A stretch of 63,650 nucleotides of DNA from positions 1 to 63,650 of the forward strand of contig NZ_JABGCL010000027.1 in the NCBI RefSeq assembly GCF_019800005.1, read 5' to 3'. Below, piece by piece: positions 50,510-60,500 of the stretch. The position numbers and the translations under genes were made by a program. This stretch comes from Geminicoccus harenae (GTDB taxonomy: Bacteria; Pseudomonadota; Alphaproteobacteria; Geminicoccales; Geminicoccaceae). The notes beneath the pieces were generated by a model. That model made no database searches and was not told where the DNA came from. It worked only from the letters and a program-made list of their open reading frames with translations. How positions within the stretch are numbered: position 1 is the first letter of the stretch; every line of letters begins with the position of its first letter.

Positions 50510-51148
50510 ATGAGATCACCGCAGGACATGCGGGTGGACTATGCGCGCGCGGAGCTGGACGAGGCGAATGCCGGCATGGACCCGCTGGCCCTGTTCGGCC
50601 GCTGGTTCCAGGAGGCCAGCGAGAGCGGCCTGGCCGAGCCGAACGCCATGGCGGTGGCGACCGTCGATGCCAGCGGCCAGCCCTCCTGCCGCATGGTGCT
50701 CCTCAAGCATTTCGGCGCGGACGGCTTCGACTTCTTCACCAACACCGAGAGCCGCAAGGGCCAGGAACTCGCCGGCAATCCCAAGGCGGCGCTCCTGTTC
50801 TGGTGGGACGTGCTGCATCGGCAGGTGCGCGTCGAGGGCCCGGTGAGCGCGGTGCCGGCCGCGGAAGCCGATACCTATTTCGCCAGCCGGCCGCTGGGCA
50901 GCCGGATCGGCGCCTGGGCGTCCCGGCAGTCCCATCCGGTAGCCGACCGGGCGCAGCTCGCCCGGCAGGAGGCGGAGGCCAGGGACCGGTTCGGCGACAA
51001 CCCGCCCCGCCCGCCATTCTGGGGCGGCTATCGGGTACAGCCCGTGACGATCGAGTTCTGGCAGGGCCGCACCAGCCGGCTGCATGATCGGCTGTGCTAC
51101 CGCCGCGTGGCGGGCAGTGGCTGGCAGCGCGAGCGCCTGAGCCCCTGA
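50510..51148 (+). CDS. pdxH: pyridoxamine 5'-phosphate oxidase
   Basis: Oxidises pyridoxine and pyridoxamine 5'-phosphates to PLP using FMN and O2. The 212 residues include MVLLKHFGADGFDFFTNTESRKGQEL and LLFWWDVLHRQVRVEGPV (FMN binding). The end has FWGGYRVQPVTIEFWQGRTSRLHDR. All are standard for PdxH. ATG 50510 is inside GGACGATG with GGGGAG about 8 nt upstream. PLP made here would feed several PLP enzymes in the window. Confidence 0.96.
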   Translation: MRSPQDMRVDYARAELDEANAGMDPLALFGRWFQEASESGLAEPNAMAVATVDASGQPSCRMVLLKHFGADGFDFFTNTESRKGQELAGNPKAALLFWWDVLHRQVRVEGPVSAVPAAEADTYFASRPLGSRIGAWASRQSHPVADRAQLARQEAEARDRFGDNPPRPPFWGGYRVQPVTIEFWQGRTSRLHDRLCYRRVAGSGWQRERLSP

Positions 51149-51299
51149 AGCCTCGATCGGGCAGGGCCACGCCCGGCTGGAGCGTGCCCCGTGGTATACG
51201 CCGGAGCGACCCGAGCGCGCGCCCCATGCGGGTGGTGCTTGCGCATGATGCGCCAAGCGGCCATCTCCTGGCCCGGGTCACTTCCACCGGAGCCGCGAC

Positions 51300-52034
51300 G
51301 TGCAGGATCAGAAGGTCGTCTTCATCACCGGTGCGTCCCGTGGCATCGGCCATGCCACCGCCAAGTATTTCGTCAAGCAAGGCTGGCGCGCGGTGACCTG
51401 CTCGCGCGACGCGGTGCCCCCGCAATGCGGCCGGGGTGAGCGGCACATGCATATCTGTGCCGACCTGGCGGATCTGTCCAAGCTGCCCGAGGTGGTGGCG
51501 GAGCTCGAGGATCTGCTCGACGGCGGGCCGATCCACGCCCTGGTCAACAATGCGGGTTATTCGCCCAAAGGCGAGGACGGCCACCGCCTGGGTGCGCTGG
51601 AAAGCGACCTGGACGTGTTCCAGAAGGTGTTCGCGATCAACTTCTTCTCCTGCGCCTGGTTCGCGCGGGAGATGGCGCCCAAGCTCGCCGAGACCTCCGG
51701 TGCGATCGTCAACATCACCTCGATCGCCGGCAGCCGGGTCCACCCGTTCGCCGGTACCGCCTATGCGACCTCCAAGGCGGCGCTCACCGCGCTCACCCGC
51801 GAGCTGGCCGCCGACCTCGCCCATCTGCGCATCCGCGTGAACGCGGTCAGCCCCGGCGAGATCAACACCGCGATCCTGTCGCCCGGCACCGAGGCCCTGG
51901 TGGAGCGGATCCCGATGCGGCGGCTGGGCTCGCCGGAGGAGGTGGCCGCAGTGGTCCACTATCTGTGCAGCGACCAGGTCTCCTACATCACCGGGGCCGA
52001 GATCCCGGTGAATGGCGGCCAGGACGTCTACTGA
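51300..52034 (+). CDS. short-chain dehydrogenase/reductase
   Basis: A 244-residue SDR. The cofactor motif is TGASRGIGHATA near the N-terminus and NNAG is near residue 85. The catalytic set is N (NFF region), S (ITSIAGSR), Y and K (YATSKAA). The C-terminal NAVSPGEINTAIL and PVNGGQDVY follow the family pattern. The substrate, a keto or hydroxy compound, is not known. GTG 51300 is used and gives a normal start. Confidence 0.9.
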   Translation: MQDQKVVFITGASRGIGHATAKYFVKQGWRAVTCSRDAVPPQCGRGERHMHICADLADLSKLPEVVAELEDLLDGGPIHALVNNAGYSPKGEDGHRLGALESDLDVFQKVFAINFFSCAWFAREMAPKLAETSGAIVNITSIAGSRVHPFAGTAYATSKAALTALTRELAADLAHLRIRVNAVSPGEINTAILSPGTEALVERIPMRRLGSPEEVAAVVHYLCSDQVSYITGAEIPVNGGQDVY

Positions 52035-52258
52035 AGCCCGGCCAGCCGCCGGTTGCGCGCCACCGCGCCCGTGCCTGCCAGGAGCAGGGCAGCCAGCACC
52101 AAGCCCAGCACGACCAGCAGGGGCTGATCCGGCAGGACGGCACCACTCGCCCGGAGCGGGCCAGGCATGCTGCCGAATGCCAGGAAGGCCGCGATGCCGC
52201 CGAGCAGGACCCCGGGCAGGCCCGCCGCGACAATCAACAGGATCACCAGACGACCCAT
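52028..52258 (-). CDS. small membrane protein, unknown
   Basis: A 76-residue protein with two hydrophobic helices: residues 2-29 (LVILLIVAAGLPGVLLGGIAA is the core) and about 45-65 (LLVVLGLVLAALLLAGTGA). A short basic tail follows. GGAG lies 6 nt before ATG 52258. It converges on the SDR gene, overlapping its end by 7 nt. I do not recognise it. Confidence 0.6.
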   Translation of the reverse strand: MGRLVILLIVAAGLPGVLLGGIAAFLAFGSMPGPLRASGAVLPDQPLLVVLGLVLAALLLAGTGAVARNRRLAGLQ

Positions 52259-52545
52259 CCGTGTCTCCCCCGAGACCCGGTTGCACCAGAGGTCCGGCCT
52301 TAACAGATTTCGACATGCGTTGGAACGTTTCCAACATGCTGCCCCTGCGCCCATCTGGTCGCAGGATCAAGGCGGCCTGTTCCCCTACACAGCGACCGGC
52401 ACCGCGGGTTTCAGCGCAATTTTATCCAACTTTCCGAACAGTTTAGCACAGAATGATATTGTTGCCGGGGGTGCCCGGCCACGTTAACCGGGAAGGCGAA
52501 CGGCGGCTCATCCCTCGCCTGCCGCGCCACCGGAGCGGGAAGCCC

Positions 52546-53403
52546 ATGCAACGACGCGGCCCGGAACCGACGTTCCGTGTGCTGCTGGTGAGCGATCACC
52601 AGCAGGAGCCGGTGGAGGTCGGTCGGCTCCTGCGCCGCGCAGGCTTGGCGAGCGCCTGCCTCGAGCACACCGCCACCCTCGCCGACGCGGTCGGCCGGCT
52701 GGCCGACCAGGTGATCGGCGCGGTGCTGCTCGACCTGTGCACGGCCGATGCCGAGGGGCTGTGCGGCCTGGTCCGCCTCCAGTCCATCGCGCCCGGCCTG
52801 CCGATCCTGGCCTATGCCGGGCCGCACGACACGTCGCCGCTCGATCAGGCCCATGCCGTGACCTGCCTGCAGCGGGCAGCGCGCAAGCGCGAGCAGGACC
52901 GCCGCCTGGCCCATGTCGCCACCCATGACCGGCTGACCGGGCTGGCCAATCGCTGGCTGCTGGAGGAGCGGCTGAAGCGCGCGATCGCCCAGGCCCGGCG
53001 CAGCGGCCAGGCCGGCTGCGTCTATTTCTTCGACCTGGACGACTTCAAGGCGGTGAATGACCGGCTGGGCCACGAGGCGGGCGACCACTTGCTGCAATCG
53101 TTCGGCAATCGCCTGCTGCGCTCGCTGCGCGCCACGGACACGGTGGCGCGGCTGGGCGGCGACGAGTTCGTGGTGGTGATGGACCGGATCGGCGACCGCG
53201 CCAATGGCGAGCGGATCCGCACCCGGCTGCAGCGGCTCCTGGCCCTGCCGCACGCCATTCCCGGCCACGAGGTCGAGACGGGCGCGAGCATCGGCATGGC
53301 GCTGTTTCCCGACGAGGGCACCGACCTGGACACGCTGCTGCGCGTGTCCGACCGGGCGATGTACCGCGACAAGCGGCGCCTCGCCGTTCAACTCGGCTCG
53401 TAG
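52546..53403 (+). CDS. diguanylate cyclase with degenerate receiver domain
   Basis: A 285-residue protein. Residues 1-110 resemble a response-regulator receiver (FRVLLVSDHQQEP, LLDLCTADAEG with a possible phosphorylation Asp, PILAYAGPHD), but the second acidic residue and the Lys are not clear. The GGDEF domain follows from HDRLTGLANRWLLEERL; LGGDEFVVVMDRIGD is intact, so it can make cyclic di-GMP. RATD five residues before GGDEF is a product-inhibition I-site. ATG 52546 has a GGAG/GGAAG-type site; ATG 52453 has none. Its last 16 nt overlap the opposing MBL gene. Confidence 0.87.
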   Translation: MQRRGPEPTFRVLLVSDHQQEPVEVGRLLRRAGLASACLEHTATLADAVGRLADQVIGAVLLDLCTADAEGLCGLVRLQSIAPGLPILAYAGPHDTSPLDQAHAVTCLQRAARKREQDRRLAHVATHDRLTGLANRWLLEERLKRAIAQARRSGQAGCVYFFDLDDFKAVNDRLGHEAGDHLLQSFGNRLLRSLRATDTVARLGGDEFVVVMDRIGDRANGERIRTRLQRLLALPHAIPGHEVETGASIGMALFPDEGTDLDTLLRVSDRAMYRDKRRLAVQLGS

Positions 53404-54398
53404 CGATCCACCCCGTCGGGATCGGCGACCCGCCGCACCTGACCGTCCGCCACCAGCCGATTCAGGTGCGCCAGGGTCTCGCCCAGGGCAAAGCCCAGCT
53501 GGTGAATGTCCAGTGCCCGTGGGAACAGGAGGGCCGTCGCCTCCCAGGCGCTGGGCCGCTGCCGGCAGGCAGCGAGCGTCGCCTCCAGCCGCTCCGCGTG
53601 ATGGGCCTTGAGCTGCGCGATCCGCTCGTGCAGGCCGATGAAGGGCAGCTTGTGCGAGGGCAGCACCAGGGTCTCAGGATCGAGCCCGGCATAGAGGTCC
53701 AGCGAGCGGAGGAAGCCGCCCAGCGGATCGGCCGCCGGCTCGGACGGCCAGACCGCGACGTTCGGCGAGATCCGCGGCAGGATCTGGTCGGCGGCGATCA
53801 GCAGGCGTCGCTCGCCGGCATGGAGCGTCACCTGTTCCGGGCTGTGCCCCGTCCCGACGATCACCTCGAACCGGCTGCCGCCCAGCCGGATCGCCTGGCC
53901 GGCCTGGAGCCGCGTGAAGCGGTAGGGCAGAGGGTCGACGCCGCGCCGGTAGTAATTGCCGCGCTCGGCGCGCCGGGTCCGCAATTCCTCCGGTACGCCG
54001 CAGGCCTGGTCGAACCGGCGGCCGCTCTCGACGAACTCCTGGCTGGTGTCCGCCGCCAGCATCCGGGCCGTCAGCCACTCGGTCCGGCTCATCAACAATT
54101 CCGCCCCGGTCTGCGCCACCAGGGAGCCGACATTGCCAGCATGGTCGGGGTGGAAATGGGTCGCCAGCACGCGGCGCACCGGCCGGCCCGCCAGGAACCC
54201 GGCGGTCAGGCGCTGCCACACGGCCTTGGTCGCCGCGTCGCCCAGGCCGGTGTCCACCAGCGTCCAGCCATCGCCGTCGTCGACGATCCACAGGTTCACA
54301 TGGTCCAGCGCGAAGGGCAGCTTCAGGCGCAGCCAGAAGATCCCTTCCGCGACCAGGGCCGGCTCACCGGCCTCGGGCACCGCCATCGGAAAACGCAA
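53388..54398 (-). CDS. MBL-fold metallo-hydrolase
   Basis: A 336-residue protein of the metallo-beta-lactamase superfamily. THFHPDHAGNVG near residue 82 is the metal motif; VIVGTGHSPEQV and LIAADQILPR supply further ligands, with D in place of the usual last residues. The N-terminus has LPFALDHVNLWIVDDGDGWTLVDTGLG. A C-terminal helical domain includes SHKLPF and RALDIHQLGFALGETLAHL. Substrate is unknown; glyoxalase II-like or lactonase-like activity is common. TTG 54398 is the longest start; ATG 54386 is possible. Confidence 0.87.
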   Translation of the reverse strand: MRFPMAVPEAGEPALVAEGIFWLRLKLPFALDHVNLWIVDDGDGWTLVDTGLGDAATKAVWQRLTAGFLAGRPVRRVLATHFHPDHAGNVGSLVAQTGAELLMSRTEWLTARMLAADTSQEFVESGRRFDQACGVPEELRTRRAERGNYYRRGVDPLPYRFTRLQAGQAIRLGGSRFEVIVGTGHSPEQVTLHAGERRLLIAADQILPRISPNVAVWPSEPAADPLGGFLRSLDLYAGLDPETLVLPSHKLPFIGLHERIAQLKAHHAERLEATLAACRQRPSAWEATALLFPRALDIHQLGFALGETLAHLNRLVADGQVRRVADPDGVDRYEPS

Positions 54399-54506
54399 CG
54401 ACCTCTCTCCCCCCCGAGCTGCACCGTCCCTCGTCCGGCCGGGGCAGTTCCGCTATCTGCAGATGAACCACCATCCGCGCCATGCCCGAGCAGCAGGACC
54501 CAGGCC

Positions 54507-55256
54507 ATGACCAGCAGCGCCGACACCCCAGCCGCACCGGCCGACCTCGTCCGCCGGCTGATGCGCGAGCGGCCCACCGTGGCGCTGGGCACCATGCTGC
54601 CGGACGGCGCGCCCTATGTCTCGCTCGCCCTGGTCGCCCTGGCGCATGACGCGAGCCCGCTCCTGCTGCTCTCGCGCCTGGCCGAGCACACCCGCAACCT
54701 CGACGCCGACCCGCGCATCTCGCTCCTGTTCGATGGCACGGCGGGCCTGGCCTCGCCGCTCACCGGGCCGCGCGCGAGCGTCCAGGGGATCGCCGCCCGC
54801 AGCGACGACGAACTGCTCGCCCAGCGCTTCGTCCAGCGTCATCCGGACGCCGCGACCTATGCGGGCTTTGCGGATTTCGGCCTGTTCCGCGTGACGGTGC
54901 AGCGTGCCCATCTGGTGGCGGGCTTCGGCCGGATCCACTGGGTGGAAGCGGCCGACCTGCTGCTCGACACTGTACCCCACCAGGCCCTGGCCGCCGCCGA
55001 AGCCGGCATCCTGCGCCACATGAACGGGGACCATGCCGATGCGGTGGACCTCTATGCGGCAGCACTCGGCGGCAGCGGCACCGGCTGGGCGCTCACCGGG
55101 GTGGACCCGGAAGGGGCGGACCTGCACCGGGGCGGCCAGGTGCTGCGCCTCCCCTTCCCCCGCCTCGTCAGCGATGCCGGCAGCGCCCGGGAGGCGCTGG
55201 TCGACGCGGTCCGCCGGGCGCGCGACGGCATCCTCACGGCGCATCCGGGCGGCTGA
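54507..55256 (+). CDS. HugZ-like PNPOx-fold protein
   Basis: A 249-residue protein. The N-terminal split-barrel has LMRERPTVALGTMLPDGAPYVSLALVAL and RISLLFDG, as in pyridoxamine-phosphate oxidase-like proteins. The C-terminal domain begins ILRHMNGDHADAVDLYA, which matches the DUF2470 domain of HugZ and related haem-utilisation proteins. Haem degradation or binding is therefore possible. No iron-uptake genes are nearby. ATG 54507 follows an AGGA-type site. Confidence 0.85.
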   Translation: MTSSADTPAAPADLVRRLMRERPTVALGTMLPDGAPYVSLALVALAHDASPLLLLSRLAEHTRNLDADPRISLLFDGTAGLASPLTGPRASVQGIAARSDDELLAQRFVQRHPDAATYAGFADFGLFRVTVQRAHLVAGFGRIHWVEAADLLLDTVPHQALAAAEAGILRHMNGDHADAVDLYAAALGGSGTGWALTGVDPEGADLHRGGQVLRLPFPRLVSDAGSAREALVDAVRRARDGILTAHPGG

Positions 55257-55265
55257 GCCGCCGGA

Positions 55266-55871
55266 TCAGAGCAGTGCCAGCAGCTCGTGCCCGCCTTCCC
55301 AGGTCATCTTGAGCGCCACGAACAGGATGATCAGCAGGCCGACCCAGGCCAGCCAGCGGTGCCGCTCCATCCAGCGTGCGATGAAGTTGGCCGCCACGCC
55401 CATGAGCGCGATCGACAGGACCAGGCCGAAGATCAGGGCCGGCAGATGATCCTTCGCCACGCCGGCCACCGCCAGCACGTTGTCCAGCGACATCGACACG
55501 TCGGCCACGGCGATCTGGAACGCAGCGGCGCCGAAGGTCTTGCGCGCGACCGGCACGTCGCCGGGATCGACCCGGTCGGCATGAGGTCCCTCGCGGAGCT
55601 CCCGGTACATCTTGTAGGAGACCCAGAGCAGCAGCAGGCCGCCGGCGAGCAGCAGGCCCACGATCTGCAGGAGCTGCACGGCGACCAGGGCAAAGGCCAC
55701 CCGGAAGACCAGGGCCAGCACCACGCCCAGCATGATCGCCCGGCGCTTCTGCACCGCCGGCAGGCCCGAAGCGAGCTGCCCGACCACCACCGCATTGTCG
55801 CCGGCAAGCGCGATGTCGATCAGGACGATCGTGAAGAACACGTAGAATTCGGCGAGAAGGCTCTCTGGCAT
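55266..55871 (-). CDS. TerC family integral membrane protein (YjbE-like)
   Basis: A 201-residue protein with about six or seven transmembrane helices. IDIALAGDNAVVVGQLASGLP in helix 1-2 and VADVSMSLDNVLAVAGVAKDH in the middle carry the conserved Asp and Asn residues of the TerC fold. Relatives take part in manganese export and metal loading of exported proteins. A short, charged cytoplasmic loop (ELREGPHADRVDPGD) separates the halves. ATG 55871 is the only good start. Confidence 0.9.
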   Translation of the reverse strand: MPESLLAEFYVFFTIVLIDIALAGDNAVVVGQLASGLPAVQKRRAIMLGVVLALVFRVAFALVAVQLLQIVGLLLAGGLLLLWVSYKMYRELREGPHADRVDPGDVPVARKTFGAAAFQIAVADVSMSLDNVLAVAGVAKDHLPALIFGLVLSIALMGVAANFIARWMERHRWLAWVGLLIILFVALKMTWEGGHELLALL

Positions 55872-55986
55872 GGGCGCTCCGTGGCTGACGCGCGGCGATT
55901 AGCAGATCCAGCCGGCGGAGCCAGTTGAAAACCGCTCACCGGTCGCTCTTGACCGGCAAGGTGCGGGCGCGGCAGATCGCCCGATC

Positions 55987-56514
55987 ATGACCGCCCGTTC
56001 ACCTGCCAGCCTCACCCTCGTCCTGGGCGGCGCCCGCTCGGGCAAGAGCCGCTATGCCGAGGCACTCTGCCTGGAGGCTGGTGGCGAACCCATCTATCTG
56101 GCGACCTCGGAGCCGCTCGATGCCGAAATGGCGGCGCGGGTGGCCCGGCACCGGGCGGAGCGCGACCGGCGCTGGCGCACGGTCGAGGAGCCGCTCATGC
56201 TGGCCGAGCGGCTGGCGGAGCTGGCCGCACCCGGGCGCATCGTGCTGGTGGAATGCCTGACCTTGTGGCTCACCAACCTCATGGTGGCTGAGCGCGACGT
56301 GGCCAAGGCGTCGGCCGGGCTGGTGCGGCTGCTGCCGGGGCTGGCCGGACCGGTCGTCATGGTGTCCAACGAGGTCGGCCAGGGGATCGTGCCGGCGAAT
56401 GCCATGGCGCGTGAATTCGTGGATCATGCCGGCCGGCTGCACCAGGCGATCGCCCGGGCAGCGGACCGGGTGGTGCTGCTGGTGGCCGGGCTGCCGGTCA
56501 CGGTGAAGGGTTGA
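55987..56514 (+). CDS. cobU: bifunctional adenosylcobinamide kinase / adenosylcobinamide-phosphate guanylyltransferase
   Basis: Adds phosphate and then GMP to adenosylcobinamide in late cobalamin synthesis. The 175-residue product has the P-loop LGGARSGKSRYAE near residue 12 and HRAERDRRWRTVEEP, which contains the guanylylated His. VECLTLWLTNLM and VSNEVGQGIVP are family segments. It is the first gene of the cobU-cobW-cobN run. In this symbol use, cobU follows the Salmonella name (cobP in Pseudomonas). No B12 riboswitch was recognised in the 115 nt upstream. Confidence 0.94.
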   Translation: MTARSPASLTLVLGGARSGKSRYAEALCLEAGGEPIYLATSEPLDAEMAARVARHRAERDRRWRTVEEPLMLAERLAELAAPGRIVLVECLTLWLTNLMVAERDVAKASAGLVRLLPGLAGPVVMVSNEVGQGIVPANAMAREFVDHAGRLHQAIARAADRVVLLVAGLPVTVKG

Positions 56515-56531
56515 GGTTCGAAGGGCGACGC

Positions 56532-57560
56532 ATGAGCAAGATCCAGGCGACGGTGATCACGGGCTTTCTCGGCAGCGGCAAGACCACGCTGATCCGCCAC
56601 CTGCTCGCCAACGCCGCCGGCCGCCGCCTGGCATTGGTGATCAACGAGTTCGGCGAGCTGGGCGTGGACCGGGAGGTCCTGCTGGGCTGCGGCGACGTCA
56701 CCTGCCGCGAGGAGGACGTGGTCGAGCTCGCCAATGGCTGCATCTGCTGCACAGTCGCCGACGACTTCCTGCCGACCATGGAGAAGCTGCTGGCGCTGGA
56801 CCCGGCCCCCGACCACATCGTGATCGAGACCTCCGGGCTGGCCCTGCCCAAGCCGCTGGTCAAGGCCTTCGCCTGGCCGGGCATCCGCGACCGGGTGACG
56901 GTGGATGGCGTGGTCACCGTGGTGGATGCCGCCGCGGTGGCGAGCGGCCTGTTCGCGCCCGATCCGGCTGCGGTCATCCGCCAGCAGGCGGCCGACCCGA
57001 ACCTCGACCACGAGACGCCGCTGGAAGAGCTGTTCGAGGAGCAGGTCGGCTGTGCTGACCTCGTGGTGCTGAACAAGGCCGACCTGGTGGCCGAGGCCGA
57101 CTGGCCGGCGGTGGACGGCACGGTGGCGCAGGACCTGCGCCCGCAGGCGCGCACGGTGCGCGCCGTGTCGAGCCGCCTGCCGATCGAGCTGGTGCTGGGG
57201 ATCGGTGCCGCCGCCGAGGCGGACCTGGCCAGCCGCCCGTCGCATCATGACGGGGCGGAGCACGACCATGACGATTTCGAGAGCTTCGCCGTGGCCCTGC
57301 CGCCGATCACCGATCCGGAGCGGACCACGGCCGAGCTCGGCCGGATCGCCGACCGGTTCGGCGTGCTGCGCCTGAAGGGCTTTCTCGAGGTCGCGGGCAA
57401 GCCGATGCGCCTGTTGATCCAGGGCGTGGGCGGCCGGGTGACCCACGCCTATGACCGGGCTTGGCGGGCGGACGAGTCGCGCATTTGCCAACTGGTGGTG
57501 ATCGGCGAGAAGGGCCTGGACCAGGCGGCCATCACGACGGCGATCCGCGCCGCCGCCTGA
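56532..57560 (+). CDS. cobW: CobW-type GTP-binding metallochaperone
   Basis: A 342-residue G3E-family GTPase. TGFLGSGKTTLIRHLL is the P-loop; NGCICCTV is the metal-binding CxCC motif; NKADL is the guanine site. A His/Asp-rich loop (HHDGAEHDHDD) at about residue 245 could bind metal, and the CobW C-terminal domain closes the chain. It is thought to supply cobalt to the CobN chelatase. ATG 56532 lies 17 nt after cobU, and cobN follows 2 nt after the stop, indicating one transcript. Confidence 0.93.
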   Translation: MSKIQATVITGFLGSGKTTLIRHLLANAAGRRLALVINEFGELGVDREVLLGCGDVTCREEDVVELANGCICCTVADDFLPTMEKLLALDPAPDHIVIETSGLALPKPLVKAFAWPGIRDRVTVDGVVTVVDAAAVASGLFAPDPAAVIRQQAADPNLDHETPLEELFEEQVGCADLVVLNKADLVAEADWPAVDGTVAQDLRPQARTVRAVSSRLPIELVLGIGAAAEADLASRPSHHDGAEHDHDDFESFAVALPPITDPERTTAELGRIADRFGVLRLKGFLEVAGKPMRLLIQGVGGRVTHAYDRAWRADESRICQLVVIGEKGLDQAAITTAIRAAA

Positions 57561-57562
57561 CC

Positions 57563-60500
57563 ATGCACCTCCTGCCGGCCGACGCGGCGGCCAGCCTGAA
57601 CGAGGACGTGCCGGTCGATCTCGACCAGGCACCGGCCGAGCTGGTGATCGCCTCGTTCGCCGACACCGAGCTCGCCTGCCTGGCAGCAGCACGCGACCGG
57701 CTGGCCGCCACGGCACCGGATGGCGGCCTGCCCGAGCTGCGCCTGACGCCGTTGCGCCTGCTGCGCCACCCGATGTCGGTCGATCTCTGGGTCGAGCGGA
57801 CCCTGGCCCATGCCCGGCTGGTGGTGCTGCGCCTGATCGGCGGCCGGTCCTACTGGTCCTATGGCCTGGAGCAGGTGGTGGCCGCCTGCCGGGCGCGCGG
57901 CGTGGCGCTGGCGGTCCTGCCGGGCGACGACCGTCCGGACCCGTCGCTCGACGGCTGGTCGACCCTGCCGCGCGCGACCTGCGACCTGCTCTGGCAGTGC
58001 CTGGCCGAGGGCGGCGTCGAGAACGCCACCCGCTTCCTGACCAATGCCGCCGACATCCTGGCCGGCAGGCCGCCCGCCGGGCGAGCCACACCTCTGCCCC
58101 GGATCGGCCTGTATCGCGCCGGCCGCACCTTCACCGCACCGGACGCCGCCTGGGCTGACGCCGATCCACCGGTCCACGCCGTGGTCCTGTTCTACCGGGC
58201 GATGCCGCTCGCCGGCGACCTCCAGCCGGTCGACCGGCTGATCGAGGCGCTGGCCGGCCACGGCATCGGCGCGGTCGGCCTGTTCGTGTCCAGCCTGAAG
58301 AACCCGGCCGAGGCGGCGCTCGCTCGCGAATGGTGCCAGACGCTGCGCCCGGGCATCCTGCTCGCTGCCACCGGCTTTGCCACCGCGAGTGCCGAGACCG
58401 GCTGGACCACCCCCTTCGACGCGCTGGACGTCCCGGTCATCCAGCTCGTGTTGGCTGGCTGTGGCGAACCCGCCTGGCAGGACAGCCCGCGCGGCCTGCC
58501 GCCGGTCGACCTCGCCATGCAGGTGGCCCTGCCCGAGCTGGACGGCCGGCTGCACGGCCCGGTGATCGCGTTCAAGGACGGTGGCAGCCGGCATGAGTCC
58601 AGCCAGTGCCGGATCATCCGCTGGCAGGCCTTCGCCCCCGGCATCGCCCGCGCCGCGGCCCAGGCCGCCGCCTGGCTGCGGCTGCGCCACACCGCACCCC
58701 GCGAGCGACGGGTGGCCCTGGTGCTGGCCAACTATCCGGTCCGGGACGGGCGGCTGGCCAACGGCGTCGGCTTGGATACGCCTGCCTCCGCGACCGCAAT
58801 CCTGAAGGAGCTGGAGCAGGTTGGATACAATATCCAATCTGTTCCGCACGACGGGAACGCGCTGATTCGGGCGCTCCAGGCGGGCGTGACCAATGTGCCA
58901 CCGCCCAGGGACGTTCCCGCCGACGCCGAGGAACCTGCCGGAGCCACGCGCCAGGTGCGGGTTCGGGTCCCGCTGGAGCACTACCGGGACTGGTTCGCCC
59001 GGCTGCCGGTCGAGCTGCAGCGCGCGGTGACGGAGCGCTGGGGTGCCGCGGAGGCCGACCCGTTCTGTCGGGACGACGCCCTGCTGCTTCCGGTCCTGCC
59101 GCTGGGCCAGGTCGTGGTCGCCCTCCAACCGGCGCGCGGCTACGAGATCGACCCGGCCACGAGCTGGCACGACCCGGCCCTGGTGCCGCCGCACCGCTAT
59201 CTCGCCTTCTATCTGTGGCTGCGCCATGGCTTCGCCGCCCATGCCGTGGTCCAGGTCGGCAAGCACGGCAACCTGGAATGGCTGCCGGGCAAGGCCACCG
59301 GCCTGTCGGATGCCTGTTATCCGGCGGCCCTGCTCGGGCCCGTGCCGCTGGTCTACCCGTTCATCGTCAACGACCCGGGCGAAGGCAGCCAGGCCAAGCG
59401 GCGCACGGGCGCCGTGATCATCGATCACCTGACCCCGCCGCTGGTCCGCGCCGGCCTGCACGGCGACCTGCAGGCGCTGGAGAACCTGCTGGACGAGTAT
59501 GCGGAGGCCCGCGACCTCGACCCGAAGCGGGCGGCCCTGGTGGCGCGCGCGATCGTCGAGGAAGCGGCGCGGCTGCGTCTCGACCGTGATCTCGCCGCAG
59601 GTGGCGGCCAGCCGGACGATACCGTGGTCGCGCTGGATGCCTGGCTGTGCGAGTTGAAGGAACTGCAGATCCGCGACGGGCTGCACGTCCTGGGCCAGAG
59701 CCCTATCGGCCGGCAGCGGGCCGAGCTGCTGGCGAGCCTCGCCCGGCTGCCGCGCGGCAGCCGCCCGGGCGATGCCTCGCTGACCCGAGCACTGGCGGCC
59801 GATCTGGGTCTCGCCGGCTTCGATCCGCTCGCAGTGGACGGGCTGGCCGCCCTCTGGTCCGGCCCGCGCCCTGCCGAGCTGGCCGAGCTCCTGCCGGCGC
59901 CCTGGCGCACCGCCGGCGATACGGTCGAGCGGCTGGAGGCCCTGGCGCTGGCCCTGCTGGCCGACGAACGCCCAATACCACCGGCCTGGACTGCCACGGC
60001 CGCGGTGCTGGCCACGTTCGAGACCGAGATCGCCCCGGCGTTGGACCGCTCGGGACCCGCGGAGCTGGAGGCACTCCTGGCGGCACTGGACGGGCGCTTC
60101 GTCCGCCCAGGCCCGTCTGGTGCTCCTAGCCGCGGCCGCCCGGACGTCCTGCCGACCGGGCGCAACTTCTTCTCGGTCGACTGCCGCGCCCTGCCCACGC
60201 CCGCCGCCTGGCGCCTGGGGTGGGCCTCCGCAAACGCTGTCCTGCAGCACTATGCCGAGCGCCATGGCGACTGGCCGAAAGCGCTGGTCCTGTCCGCCTG
60301 GGGCACGGCCAACATGCGCACCGGCGGCGACGACATCGCCCAGGCCCTGGCCCTGCTGGGCTGCCGGCCGGTCTGGGACGGCGCCGGCGGCCGGGTCACC
60401 GGCGTGGAGGTGATCCCGCTGGACCAGCTCGGCCGGCCCCGGGTGGACGTGACCTTCCGCGTCTCCGGCTTCTTCCGCGACGCCTTCCCCCAGCAGATCG

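Noticed and set aside
55872..55986. Possible cobalamin riboswitch before cobU
   Set aside because: Only a short leader is available and the B12-box and other conserved pieces were not found by eye.
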